A stretch of DNA of 45,493 bases from Caldisalinibacter kiritimatiensis (GCF_000387765.1 NZ_ARZA01000039.1:1-45493), one strand, 5' to 3'; counted from the first letter of the stretch, positions 16,987 through 25,845 are shown. A program made the numbers and translations. The notes: a model not told the origin generated them from the sequence alone.

Positions 16987-18551
16987 TATTTTTCACCCTT
17001 TTTATCACTGTTTTTTTCTTTGTTTACTAATCTATCTTCATCTACAACGTCTGTATATTTAGGACGTTTTTTCATTTTATTTATAGGAGTTCTGATAAGA
17101 GTATCCTTTAAATCTCCTCCCATTTTGCCTAAAGTAACAAATGGTGATAAATAAGGTATTCCGAAGCTTTTTAAATTAACAAGATGAGTGCCTAGTAAAA
17201 TTAATCCTAGCATGATACCATATAACCCTAAAGCTGCTGCAAATACCATAAAAGAAAATCTCAATATCCTAAAGGATGCTGCAAAACCATAGCTCGGTAA
17301 CATAAAAGAAGCTATAGTAGTAAGGGCTACAATAATCACCATCAAAGGACTAACTATACCTGCTTCAACTGCTGCCTGCCCAATAACAAGACCACCTACT
17401 ATACCTATGGTAGTACCAATAGGTCCAGACAATCTAGTACCAGCTTCTCTTAAAAATTCAATTGTCATTTCCATAATAAAGGCTTCTATAAAAGCTGGAA
17501 AAGGTACTGTAGTTCTTGTAGCTGCTACATAAAGAGCTAGCTGTGTGGGTATCATCCCTGGATGATAAGAAGTCAAAGCAATGTAAATAGCTGGTGATAA
17601 CAATGCTACGAAACTAGCAAGATATCTTACTAGCCTAACTAAAGATGTAATCAGCCATCTATCATAATAATCTTCTGATGATTGTAAAAAAGTCGTCATA
17701 GTAGCTGGAACCAATAGTACAAATGGAGTGTTATCAATTACTATTGCTATTCTTCCTTCATATAATGAAGCGGCAACTGCATCAGGTCTTTCTGTATTCT
17801 CTACCTGTGGAAATGGAGAGTAATTATTATCTTCGATTAACTGCTCTATGTATGAACTTTCTAATATAGCATCTATCTCTATATCCTCTAACCTTTTCTT
17901 TACTTCTTTTAATAAACTTTTATCTACTATATCCTCTATATACATAATAGCTATATCAGTTTTAGACCTTTTTCCTAATTTTATATATTTGAGTTTAAGT
18001 TTAGTATCTCTTATTCTTCTTCTTATTAAGCTTGTATTTACTTTAGCTGTTTCTGTAAACCCATCCCTTGGTCCTCTTATTACTGTTTCTGTCTGGGTTT
18101 CCTGAACACTTCTAGTAGGCCATCCTCTAGAGCCTATTACTATTATTTTGCTGTATTTATCTAATACTAATATAGTTTCACCAATCAATATATTGTCTAT
18201 TGCTTCAGTAAGATTATCAACTTCCTTTATCTCTGTAGCCGAAATATTGCCCTTTTTTACTAAGTTATAAAAATCTCTTCTAAATCCTGTTGGATTAGGC
18301 TCCACTTCTCTAGCTTCTTGCATAAGAGCCTTTAAAACATTTTCGCTTATTAAATCTTTGTCTATTAGACCATCTACATATATCAAGGTTAACTTGTATT
18401 TTTGATTACGTCCTACTTTAAAATCACGATATATAATATCATCACAGTCTTTTAATTCCTCTTTTATTTGTTTTATGTTTTTATCTATATCTTTTGAAAT
18501 AGGTACATATTCTTTATCATTTTTTTGATTGAGTTCATCAAATAAACCCAT
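16986..18551 (-). CDS. Spore germination protein, GerAA family
   Basis: A subunit of the germinant receptor, 521 residues: hydrophilic N-terminal domain to about 290 (GSRGWPTRSVQETQTETVIR and GPRDGF typical), then several membrane helices (about 300-460), then a charged tail ending EKKGEK-like. The motif RRDFYNL-type region and LPASMTTFLQ-like LVPATMTTFLQSSEDYY are hallmarks. First large gene of the operon, 11 bases after a small membrane protein gene. Confidence 0.94.
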   Translation of the reverse strand: MGLFDELNQKNDKEYVPISKDIDKNIKQIKEELKDCDDIIYRDFKVGRNQKYKLTLIYVDGLIDKDLISENVLKALMQEAREVEPNPTGFRRDFYNLVKKGNISATEIKEVDNLTEAIDNILIGETILVLDKYSKIIVIGSRGWPTRSVQETQTETVIRGPRDGFTETAKVNTSLIRRRIRDTKLKLKYIKLGKRSKTDIAIMYIEDIVDKSLLKEVKKRLEDIEIDAILESSYIEQLIEDNNYSPFPQVENTERPDAVAASLYEGRIAIVIDNTPFVLLVPATMTTFLQSSEDYYDRWLITSLVRLVRYLASFVALLSPAIYIALTSYHPGMIPTQLALYVAATRTTVPFPAFIEAFIMEMTIEFLREAGTRLSGPIGTTIGIVGGLVIGQAAVEAGIVSPLMVIIVALTTIASFMLPSYGFAASFRILRFSFMVFAAALGLYGIMLGLILLGTHLVNLKSFGIPYLSPFVTLGKMGGDLKDTLIRTPINKMKKRPKYTDVVDEDRLVNKEKNSDKKGEK

Positions 18552-18562
18552 AGAACTCCTCC

Positions 18563-18769
18563 TTAAACAAATTGAAGTGATATAAAGATTAAAGGACCTA
18601 CTATTAAATACACGAGTCCTATACCTTTAGCTATTCTTGCATCTTTTCTTAATCTACGTTTTCTCAAACGTTGAAAGTCTACAAAAAAAGTAAATAGCCC
18701 TATAGCTACTATTAAAAACATCTCATATAGGCTAAATAATTCCTTTAATTCACTAATTATAGTCATCAA
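18563..18769 (-). CDS. Small two-helix membrane protein preceding gerAA (CLC_0170-like)
   Basis: 68 residues with two hydrophobic segments (YEMFLIVAIGLFTFFVD and GIGLVYLIVGPLIFISLQF) around a strongly basic loop, QRLRKRRLRKDAR. It lies 11 bases before gerAA, so it is probably part of the same operon. It resembles the small CLC_0170-type proteins of clostridia; a D-subunit-like modulator of the receptor is possible but not shown. Confidence 0.7.
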   Translation of the reverse strand: MMTIISELKELFSLYEMFLIVAIGLFTFFVDFQRLRKRRLRKDARIAKGIGLVYLIVGPLIFISLQFV

Positions 18770-18858
18770 TTTTTATCACCTTTTCTCACCACATATAACA
18801 AATAAAGCTACATGATACATCAAACATAATATTTGCAAAATGAAGGTATAATATGCAT

Positions 18859-18927
18859 AAAAAAGCGACTACAGTGGCTATTTTAGTTAGTAGTTCGTTG
18901 TTAGTAGCATTTGATTTAGTTCTTAAA
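18859..18927. repeat. Dispersed hairpin repeat, partial copy
   Basis: AAAAGCGACTACAGTGGCTATTTT-like hairpin head, followed by TTAGTTAGTAG, then TTAGTAGCATTTGATT and TAGTTCTTA. The tail matches 36151-36233 (TTAGTAGCATTTGATTCAG), while the hairpin arms differ. Confidence 0.65.
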
Positions 18928-18936
18928 AAAGATATA

Positions 18937-18966
18937 CAAAAAATGAGCTGGATATATCCAGCTCCT
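18937..18966 (-). terminator. Intrinsic terminator of the ispE-gntR-nucleotidyltransferase operon
   Basis: GAGCTGGAT-AT-ATCCAGCTC at 18945-18964, followed on the minus strand by ATTTTTT. It lies 160 bases past the last gene of that operon. Confidence 0.8.
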
Positions 18967-19031
18967 ACATTAGTTCTATTATCACCCTAATACTCTATTG
19001 CTCTAATCTATAATCCATATATTCTTTCTGC

Positions 19032-19106
19032 CAAAGACGAACATCGAATGACGAATAGCCACTTTCTCGTCTTCTTTTACGTCACCTCATAAGCAGTACG
19101 TCTTTT
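19032..19106. repeat. Dispersed repeat of the CGAATGACGAATAGCCACTT family, copy 2
   Basis: Shares CGAATGACGAATAGCCACTT with 97-120 and continues into CTCGTCTTCTTTTACGTCACC and CAGTACGTCTTTT. It directly abuts the palindrome at 19109-19135, so the two may form one composite element. Confidence 0.65.
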
Positions 19107-19108
19107 CA

Positions 19109-19135
19109 GGAACAACGAACCGGGTTCATCGTTCC
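19109..19135. repeat. GGAACRAYGAACC palindromic repeat running into a gene end
   Basis: Arms GGAACAACGAACC and GGGTTCATCGTTCC. A second copy with matching arms lies at 23420-23446. The right half covers the last codons (Leu-Glu-Arg-stop) of the nucleotidyltransferase gene, so the repeat supplies that gene's stop codon. Confidence 0.75.
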
Positions 19136-19872
19136 AGCCAAATATACTTCTCAGTCATCTCAATATCTTCAGGCTTATCTACATCATTACCTATTTCTGC
19201 ATAATCGCTTATAATTGCCTTTGGTTGTATCCCTAATAATTCTGATACTCTTTGCTCAGCTGTTTTTATACTTACTTTACCTGTTGAAAACTTCAATAAA
19301 AATTTAAATCCAAGTACTCTACTCATCTTCAATGGATTTTTTCTATATTCTATCATTTTTTTTGCTACATCTATTGTACTATCTACTATACTAGGATTAA
19401 CTATAAACATATTTCCACCAGTAAATAGACCTTCCTTTAATCTAGCATAAGTCCTCTTAGCATCAGGATATTTTTGAACACATATATTTTTATTTATTAT
19501 AGGATAATACAAGTCCGCATCAGTTTCTAATGACCTATCTACAAAATCCTTTACTGCCTCTCCTGTAAGTAAAGGTATATCACTAGTAGTTATCATCACT
19601 TTATTATCACTCTTAAAATAATTTAATCCAACAATAATGTTATCTAAAATAGAATCTCTGCATTTAATAATCTTATCTACATATTTTAAATCAATGTTTT
19701 CAAAATCCTTTGGCTCACCAACTACTACTATCTGGTCTACTACTTTCGAATGCTTTAAGGCATCAATAACATATGAAATCATAGGTTTCCCCTTTATATT
19801 TACAAGCGCCTTATTCATTTTATTTTGTAATTTTATATTAGACCTTCCAGCCAGAACTATTGTATTTATCAT
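19126..19872 (-). CDS. MobA-like nucleotidyltransferase family protein
   Basis: 248 residues with the NTP-transferase fold: N-terminal strand and loop INTIVLAGRSN, then KALVNIKGKPMISYVIDAL, and the metal-binding SDIPLLTG. The usual LAGG(x)S loop reads LAGRSN here, so the second glycine is replaced. It resembles MobA/CofC-type transferases found beside ispE in clostridia; the substrate is unknown. It lies 6 bases after gntR. The C-terminal Leu-Glu-Arg-stop is encoded by a dispersed palindromic repeat, which suggests the original end was replaced. Confidence 0.85.
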   Translation of the reverse strand: MINTIVLAGRSNIKLQNKMNKALVNIKGKPMISYVIDALKHSKVVDQIVVVGEPKDFENIDLKYVDKIIKCRDSILDNIIVGLNYFKSDNKVMITTSDIPLLTGEAVKDFVDRSLETDADLYYPIINKNICVQKYPDAKRTYARLKEGLFTGGNMFIVNPSIVDSTIDVAKKMIEYRKNPLKMSRVLGFKFLLKFSTGKVSIKTAEQRVSELLGIQPKAIISDYAEIGNDVDKPEDIEMTEKYIWLER

Positions 19873-19878
19873 TTCTTA

Positions 19879-20577
19879 TTATTCCCCCGAATCTTTTCTA
19901 TCTAATAATCCTTTTACCTCTTTTACTATATAATTTTCAGCGTTCTCTATATGCTGTTGTGCATACATCCTAGCTTTTTCTACGTCTCTATTAGATAATG
20001 CATCAATAATTTTCTGATGCTCTTCAATAAGTGATTCAGATTTATTATATTCAGTGATATAAGTCACTCTAAATCTCTGTATTTGGTCTTTTAAACCTTC
20101 TGCTATACATATAAGCTTTTCATTTCTTGTAGCTTTAAAAATAATGTCATGAATCTCAGCATCTTTTTTTATCATCATTTTAATATCACCATTTCTTAAG
20201 GCTTCATTAAACTCTTCTGACCTTTTTTTCAAGTTTTTTAACTCTTCTTGTGTCATTCTTTCAGCTGCTAATGAAGCTGCAAGTCCTTCAAGGGATGCTC
20301 TTATCTCTAGGATGTTCATTATGTCTTTTAATGATACATCTGCTACATATGCTCCTTTTCTCGGCATCATAATTACTAATCCTTCTAGCTCTAACTTTCT
20401 TATAGCTTCCCTTACAGGCGTTCTACTTACTCCTAACTTATCTGCAAGCTGTACCTCCATAAGTCGTTCCCCTGGCTTTAACTGACCTTCTATTATTGCT
20501 GACTTTAATGTTTCAAAAACTACATCCCTAAGGGGCTTATAATCATGTAATTTAAGATTAGTTAAATCCTGTGACAT
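19879..20577 (-). CDS. GntR family regulator, FadR/FCD subgroup
   Basis: 232 residues. Winged helix-turn-helix at about 12-80 (GERLMEVQLADKLGVSRTPV and REAIRKLELEGLV), then the all-helical FCD ligand domain, about 88-220. AAGGAGG precedes the ATG. It sits between ispE (12-base gap) and the nucleotidyltransferase (6-base gap). No target operator was identified; the ligand is probably a carboxylate by family, but this is not shown. Confidence 0.92.
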   Translation of the reverse strand: MSQDLTNLKLHDYKPLRDVVFETLKSAIIEGQLKPGERLMEVQLADKLGVSRTPVREAIRKLELEGLVIMMPRKGAYVADVSLKDIMNILEIRASLEGLAASLAAERMTQEELKNLKKRSEEFNEALRNGDIKMMIKKDAEIHDIIFKATRNEKLICIAEGLKDQIQRFRVTYITEYNKSESLIEEHQKIIDALSNRDVEKARMYAQQHIENAENYIVKEVKGLLDRKDSGE

Positions 20578-20589
20578 ATAAATTCCTCC

Positions 20590-21441
20590 TTAAAGTGTCT
20601 TTACCACATGTACTGTATCTATATGCTTACTTAATTCAGCTTTACATTTTATTGCATCATCTTCATTTTTAAATATACCAAAAACTGTAGGTCCACTACC
20701 AGACATCAAGCTTCCTAAAGCTCCATATTGAATCATCTTATCTTTTATTTCTTTAATTATCGGATATTCTTTAATTGTTACAGTTTCTAATACGTTACCC
20801 ATATTAGTAGCTAACGATTCTAAATTATTCTCTTCTATATACCTTATTATATCATTTGTATTTGGCCTAAAATCTATTTTGTTTAATTCCAAGTTTTTGT
20901 AAACATATGCTGTTGAAACAGATATGCTAGGTTTAGCTAATAAAATTAATTTATCTGAAAAGCTACTAAGCTTAGTAAGTTTTTCTCCAATACCTTCAGC
21001 AAGTGCTGTTCCTCCCATTATACAAAAGGGCACATCTGCTCCTATTTGTGCAGCAAGCTCCATGAGCTCTTTCTGTGAGATATTTAAACTCCATAATTCA
21101 TTTAGTCCCTTTAATACAGCGGCGGCGTTTGAACTACCACCTGCTAATCCTGCAGCTACAGGAATATTTTTATCGATTTTTATATATACACCTTTATCTA
21201 TATTATATCTGTTAGATAAGAGCTTCCAAGCTTTATATACAAGATTGGTAGAATCAGTAGGTACTTGAGGATGATTAGTTTCTATTATTACTTTATCTTC
21301 ATTATCCTTTAATGTTATTATATCTTTTAAATCTATTTGCTGCATTACTGTCTTTATTTCATGATATCCATCTTCTCTTCTTTTTAAAACATCTAGACAT
21401 AGATTAATCTTAGCAAATGATTCTATTTTAATTTCAGCCAT
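20590..21441 (-). CDS. ispE: 4-diphosphocytidyl-2-C-methyl-D-erythritol kinase
   Basis: GHMP kinase of the MEP isoprenoid pathway, 283 residues. Family motifs: FAKINLCLDVLKRREDGYHE at the start, the ATP loop PVAAGLAGGSSNAAAVL in the middle, and GSLMSGSGPTVFGIF near the end. First gene of a three-gene leftward operon. Confidence 0.95.
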   Translation of the reverse strand: MAEIKIESFAKINLCLDVLKRREDGYHEIKTVMQQIDLKDIITLKDNEDKVIIETNHPQVPTDSTNLVYKAWKLLSNRYNIDKGVYIKIDKNIPVAAGLAGGSSNAAAVLKGLNELWSLNISQKELMELAAQIGADVPFCIMGGTALAEGIGEKLTKLSSFSDKLILLAKPSISVSTAYVYKNLELNKIDFRPNTNDIIRYIEENNLESLATNMGNVLETVTIKEYPIIKEIKDKMIQYGALGSLMSGSGPTVFGIFKNEDDAIKCKAELSKHIDTVHVVKTL

Positions 21442-21546
21442 AACACCAGCTCCATTTCTATTATAGATTTATAATTTCGTTATTATAATCTATTATATCA
21501 TTTAATACAAAATACAAAATACTGAAAAAGTGGCTTAAGATGTTTT

Positions 21547-21571
21547 GGGGGACAGGGGACTGGGGACAGAA
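21547..21571. repeat. Purine-rich GGGGACAGGGGACTGGGGACAG repeat
   Basis: Three imperfect units of GGGGACW followed by AGAAAAACAATTGAGAAT. A related copy lies at 23334-23358 (GGGGACAGGGAACTAGGAAC), with fragments near 8056. It sits upstream of ispE with no coding potential. Confidence 0.6.
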
Positions 21572-21597
21572 AAACAATTGAGAATTTACAATTATAA

Positions 21598-21622
21598 AAT
21601 AAAAAAGCGACCTATCGGCCGC
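21598..21622 (-). terminator. Intrinsic terminator of the SPOCS/LysM gene
   Basis: On the minus strand GCGGCC-GATA-GGTCGC is followed by TTTTTTATT, 5 bases past the stop at 21627. Confidence 0.8.
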
Positions 21623-21626
21623 ATAT

Positions 21627-23189
21627 TTAAAATTCAAAATCTATATTTTTTTCTATTATTATTTTTTCTCCTGGCATAATATTGTCTGGATTAATTATAT
21701 CGTTTGTCTCAACTAATTCTTCTACTGTTGTATTATATCTTTTAGCTATATCCCATATTGTGTCTTCTTCTTGTACTATGTATATAGTAATACTTGGTCT
21801 ATTAGCTTTGTCTATATTATCCTGAAGCTCTTCTGCTTCTGTTACAATACTTATAGTCTTTATGCTATTAACTGAAACATCAAGTTTAACTGTTGCTGTA
21901 ACTTCAACTTCATGCTCATTTGATTTATTAAAACGTACATCTTCTAAGACCATGTCTATTTCTGAATCCATTCCATCTTCAATTCCTTCAATATCTACAT
22001 AAGATTTGAATGGAATCTCCTGCTTCATATTCTTCATTTCGTCGTCTTCTCCTGAATAAAGCATATCTGTACTTAAAAATCCCTCTACTATTACCTTTTC
22101 TTCTATTATTCTGTAGTCAGTTAACATTGGTTTGACATTTAAATTATAGACATTATTTATGCTTTCTTCTGATACTTCAATTGTACTGTTAATTACTTCT
22201 TTAGCTGTATTTCTTCCAACATTCTCAGTAACCTCTATTTGTTGTTTCTTTACATCTATTTTCTTATTTGTAGAATAAGTGTCTACTGTAACTTCCTTTT
22301 CATTATGCTCAAATACTTTTGCAGATATATCAACAGTTGATTCTACATCTATTATTCTCATATTTCCGTTTATATTTTCTCTAGTTTCGTAATTAACTTC
22401 TCCTGGCTCTAACTTAACCCTACTCATCATTTCCTTTGTAGCCCCTGGAACTTCTACAAAATGTGTAAATGGTATCTCATGTCTTATATAATTAATCTTA
22501 CTTTCTTCGTCATCTCCTAAATACATTATAGAATACTCTGCTAAACCCGCTACAATTACTTTATTGTCTACAATTTTAACTTCTCTCTCATATACTTTGG
22601 TATCAACTCTTAATATATCTAGTATATCAGGATAATCTTCGTCTATTTCAAAGGCTTCCTTTACTAATGTACTAGATGAATTAATACCTACTACATCATC
22701 ATATTTAATACTTTCTTTTAATACTTGAACTCCTTGTGACCCCTTTATATCTTTCACGATATCTATATTACTTGCAGCCTGTACTTTACCCTCTAGTTCT
22801 ATAACTGTTTTTACTGATATTACATTTCTATCTTCAAGATTATAATCAATGTGCTCAACATGAGCCTTTACGTCTCCAATCATCTGTTCATTAACGCCTT
22901 CAATTTCTATTTCTTCCTCAAATTCCTTTGACGCTTTAAAGCTATGAATTGGTTGTTGTTCATCCTCTGCATCATACAATACCTTGAAGTCAACAGCTCC
23001 GTTTATTAAAATCTTATCTTTAATTATATTTGTTCCTGTAATTCTAACATCTCCATCTATTGTTAATATCTTATTTATTTCTGGTTTGTTCTCTGGTAAA
23101 GTTATCTTTCCGTCAATTAAGGGTTGTGCCTGATTTTTACCTATCATTTGGTCTATTCTAAGCAAATCCCTTATAAGTTCAACTGACAT
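21627..23189 (-). CDS. SPOCS (DUF3794) and LysM domain spore protein
   Basis: 520 residues: three SPOCS/DUF3794 domains at about 35-145, 185-300 and 330-450, then a C-terminal LysM domain (VQEEDTIWDIAKRYNTTVEE...NPDNIMPGEKIII). SPOCS domains occur in SpoVID and related spore-coat morphogenetic proteins; LysM binds peptidoglycan. A coat or cortex assembly role is inferred. GAGGAGG lies before the ATG; an upstream out-of-frame ATG is close by. Own terminator; monocistronic. Confidence 0.9.
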   Translation of the reverse strand: MSVELIRDLLRIDQMIGKNQAQPLIDGKITLPENKPEINKILTIDGDVRITGTNIIKDKILINGAVDFKVLYDAEDEQQPIHSFKASKEFEEEIEIEGVNEQMIGDVKAHVEHIDYNLEDRNVISVKTVIELEGKVQAASNIDIVKDIKGSQGVQVLKESIKYDDVVGINSSSTLVKEAFEIDEDYPDILDILRVDTKVYEREVKIVDNKVIVAGLAEYSIMYLGDDEESKINYIRHEIPFTHFVEVPGATKEMMSRVKLEPGEVNYETRENINGNMRIIDVESTVDISAKVFEHNEKEVTVDTYSTNKKIDVKKQQIEVTENVGRNTAKEVINSTIEVSEESINNVYNLNVKPMLTDYRIIEEKVIVEGFLSTDMLYSGEDDEMKNMKQEIPFKSYVDIEGIEDGMDSEIDMVLEDVRFNKSNEHEVEVTATVKLDVSVNSIKTISIVTEAEELQDNIDKANRPSITIYIVQEEDTIWDIAKRYNTTVEELVETNDIINPDNIMPGEKIIIEKNIDFEF

Positions 23190-23333
23190 TCATTTGCCTC
23201 CTCTCTTTTATTTATGCTAATAATTGCACAATTAAACAATCTATTATATTACTATATACCTATGCGTAATAATATGTTAAAATGTCCAAAAAAATTACTT
23301 TTTTTATAAGAAATCAAGAATGCTGATTTCTTA

Positions 23334-23358
23334 GGGGACAGGGAACTAGGAACAGAAA
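23334..23358. repeat. Purine-rich GGGGACAGGGAACTAGGAACAG repeat
   Basis: Second copy of the element at 21547-21571, in the same orientation, each beside a hairpin terminator. Confidence 0.55.
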
Positions 23359-23360
23359 AT

Positions 23361-23417
23361 AAAAAAAGCCTATACGATATAAATATGATACCTTCATATC
23401 GTATAGACCTTCTTTTT
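23361..23417. terminator. Long hairpin terminator downstream of speB
   Basis: Arms CTATACGATAT and ATATCGTATAG enclose an AT-rich loop. A-run on the left and CTTTTT on the right let it act on both strands. It ends the speD-speE-speB operon. Confidence 0.8.
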
Positions 23418-23419
23418 GT

Positions 23420-23446
23420 GGAACGATGAACCGGGTTCGTCGTTCC
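23420..23446. repeat. GGAACGATGAACC palindromic repeat, copy 2
   Basis: GGAACGATGAACC-G-GGTTCGTCGTTCC, paired with the copy at 19109-19135. Here it stays in the gap, 12 bases from the speB stop. Confidence 0.7.
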
Positions 23447-23458
23447 GTCGTCATTTCT

Positions 23459-24313
23459 TTATTTGTGTATAGCCAGCACTAATTCCCTCAACACCTTACA
23501 AGCTACTGCTGTTGAAACTCCACTTGCATCGTAATGAGGAGATAGCTCAACTACATCAGCTCCAACTATATTTAATTTCTTAATCTTTGATATTATATCC
23601 ATCATATCATTAAAAGAAATTCCTCCAGGCTCTGGTGTACCTGTACCTGGAAAAACAGATGGGTCAAATACATCAAGGTCTATTGTAATATATACTGGCT
23701 TATCGCCTATAGTTTCTATAGCCTCATCTAAACCTTCATAATTAAACTTAGTTAAATTAGTATGCTCTTTAGCCCACTGAAATTCCTTTCTTTCTCCAGA
23801 TCTTATTCCAAACTGATATATTCTATTATCTCCTACAAAATCCCATACCCTTCTTATAACAGAGGCATGTGATAACTTTTCTCCCATATATTCTTCTCTA
23901 AGGTCTGCATGGGCATCAAAGTGTAGAACATATAGGTCATTATATTTCTCATATACAGCTTCAATTGCTGGATAACTTACTAAATGCTCTCCACCTATCA
24001 TCACTGGTGTCTTTCCATCTTCTACTATACCTTTTGTAAACTCTTTTATATCCTTCATTACTTTTTCAGTATTCCCAAATGAAAGTTCCAAATCTCCTGC
24101 ATCAAATATATTTGTATCCTCTAAATCCATATCTAAATATGGACTATAGGTCTCTAGCCCATAGGATTCATTCCTCATTACAGACGGTGCAAACCTAGTT
24201 CCAGGTCTAAAAGAAGTAGTTCCATCAAATGGAGCACCAAACACTACTAATTTAGCATCAGAATACTCACTATCAAATCCTATAAAAGTATGAACATTCT
24301 TATTTAGTTCCAT
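23459..24313 (-). CDS. speB: Agmatinase
   Basis: Hydrolyses agmatine to putrescine and urea. Ureohydrolase family, 284 residues, with the Mn-binding motifs GGEH, DAHAD, SHASVIRR and DLDVFDPS. It is the last gene of speD-speE-speB; its start overlaps speE by 14 bases. The substrate assignment (agmatine rather than arginine or formiminoglutamate) rests on the spermidine context. Confidence 0.92.
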   Translation of the reverse strand: MELNKNVHTFIGFDSEYSDAKLVVFGAPFDGTTSFRPGTRFAPSVMRNESYGLETYSPYLDMDLEDTNIFDAGDLELSFGNTEKVMKDIKEFTKGIVEDGKTPVMIGGEHLVSYPAIEAVYEKYNDLYVLHFDAHADLREEYMGEKLSHASVIRRVWDFVGDNRIYQFGIRSGERKEFQWAKEHTNLTKFNYEGLDEAIETIGDKPVYITIDLDVFDPSVFPGTGTPEPGGISFNDMMDIISKIKKLNIVGADVVELSPHYDASGVSTAVACKVLRELVLAIHK

Positions 24314-25154
24314 TTTCTATCATCTCTTTCACATATGTTGGAAGTGCAAAAGCTCCTACGTGAATATCTGTATTGTAGTATTTTGTTTTAAGATTTAAGC
24401 TATTCCATCTATCGGCATCAAAATCTTTAATAGGATGTAACTTCTTTGATGCAAATCCAAATAGCCAATGCCCTGATGGATAAGTAGGCATATGGAATTG
24501 ATATACTTCTACTGTCGGGAATATATCCTTTAGTTTGCCTGTTGCCCTTATCATTGCCTTTGCATCTCTTTCATAATATGGACTTTCGTTTTGATTTACT
24601 AATATACCATTCTCTGTAAGAGCTTTAAAGCAGTTTCTATAGAATTCTCTAGTAAATAATCCCTCTCCTGGACCTATTGGGTCTGTTGAATCTACTATTA
24701 TTAAATCATATTGATTTTCTTTATCTTCAACAAATTTAATACCGTCTTCGAAATATAAAGTTACTCTTTCATCATCAAGCTTATTTGATGTTATTGGTAA
24801 AAATTCTTTTGATGCCTTTACTACTAGCTCATCAATCTCAACCATATCTATTTTTTCTATAGTACTATATCTTGTAAGCTCTCTTACTGTTCCTCCGTCT
24901 CCTCCACCTATTACTAATACCCTTTTGATATCAGGATTTGTAGCCATAGCAACGTGGGTAATCATATCGTGATATATAAACTCGTCTTTTTCTGTAACCA
25001 TTACTAACCCATCTAATGTCAATATTTTACCGTACTCATAAGTATCTATAACGTCAACTTGCTGAAATGGACTCTTTTCTGAATAAAGATGCTTTTTTAC
25101 TTTCGTTGAAAATTTAGCATAGTCTGTGTGCTCCTCTGTATACCATAACTCCAC
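24300..25154 (-). CDS. speE: Spermidine synthase (putrescine aminopropyltransferase)
   Basis: Transfers aminopropyl from decarboxylated SAM to putrescine. 284 residues with WYTEEHTDYAKFSTKVKKHL at the start, the SAM-site loop VLVIGGGDGGTVRE, and the acidic IIVDSTDPIGPGEGLF. Starts at a GTG after AGGAGG. Overlaps speB by 14 bases. Confidence 0.95.
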   Translation of the reverse strand: MELWYTEEHTDYAKFSTKVKKHLYSEKSPFQQVDVIDTYEYGKILTLDGLVMVTEKDEFIYHDMITHVAMATNPDIKRVLVIGGGDGGTVRELTRYSTIEKIDMVEIDELVVKASKEFLPITSNKLDDERVTLYFEDGIKFVEDKENQYDLIIVDSTDPIGPGEGLFTREFYRNCFKALTENGILVNQNESPYYERDAKAMIRATGKLKDIFPTVEVYQFHMPTYPSGHWLFGFASKKLHPIKDFDADRWNSLNLKTKYYNTDIHVGAFALPTYVKEMIENGTK

Positions 25155-25247
25155 TGTTTCTGCCTCCTTTTCTACCTATGAAGTTTTTAATATAATAATT
25201 TTCTAATGAACTTTTTATTTTTATGTCAATAAGTTCATGTAATACAT

Positions 25248-25670
25248 TTACTCATCTTTTGCATCAGGTTTAAACTTAACATCTGTTAATTCTTCATCAG
25301 AAAAATGTTTTATTTTATCTACTAACCCTCTTGGTACTTCTAAAGTTTCAGTTTTATCTGCTTCTAGCTTTTCTTTTAGATACTTAAACGCTACCCATGG
25401 GTCAACATCGTCACCACAAGTAAATAAATCTACTGCTGCATATCCATATTCAGGCCATGTGTGAATAGTTAAATGTGATTCTTGGATTACTACTACTCCA
25501 CTAACTCCCCAAGGATTAAACATATGAAATACGCTTTTTACTATAGTAGCATTAGCTTCAATTGCCGCTTCATTCATATATTTTTCTATCAATTTATGGT
25601 CGTTTAAAATATCTTTGTCGCAGTTGTAGAATTCTGCTAAAATGTGTCTTCCTAATTGCTCAATTTTCAT
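25248..25670 (-). CDS. speD: S-adenosylmethionine decarboxylase proenzyme
   Basis: Makes the aminopropyl donor for SpeE. Short prokaryotic class, 140 residues from the second ATG (25670), which is better spaced from AGGAG than the first at 25676. Self-cleavage is expected at Glu-Ser in [15 protein letters not shown], making the pyruvoyl group from S65. First gene of the operon, 93 bases before speE, with a long leader. Confidence 0.94.
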   Translation of the reverse strand: MKIEQLGRHILAEFYNCDKDILNDHKLIEKYMNEAAIEANATIVKSVFHMFNPWGVSGVVVIQESHLTIHTWPEYGYAAVDLFTCGDDVDPWVAFKYLKEKLEADKTETLEVPRGLVDKIKHFSDEELTDVKFKPDAKDE

Positions 25671-25763
25671 TTTCATTTCTCCTCTCTTTTATTGTTTTAC
25701 AATTTATAACTTATAGTTAAAATTACGAATTATTTTCACTACTAAGAAAACCAATACTATATT

Positions 25764-25788
25764 CTATGTTTATAATTGCTAAACATAG
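25764..25788 (-). promoter_or_regulatory. Inverted repeat in the speD leader
   Basis: CTATGTTTA and TAAACATAG arms around a 7-base centre, about 50-75 bases downstream of the predicted speD start point. It could be an operator or an RNA hairpin in the 160-base 5' leader. Confidence 0.5.
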
Positions 25789-25845
25789 AGTCAAAAAAAT
25801 AATCAATTTATTTAATAAAGATAAACTTTTAGTTTACATATAATA

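Larger units (their letters stand above)
18770..19125. other. 356-base intergenic region: repeats and one terminator
   Basis: Holds the upstream region of the gerA operon (18770-18850), a hairpin repeat (18859-18927), the terminator of the nucleotidyltransferase operon (18937-18966) and the dispersed repeat at 19032-19135. No ORF with a ribosome site was seen. Confidence 0.7.
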
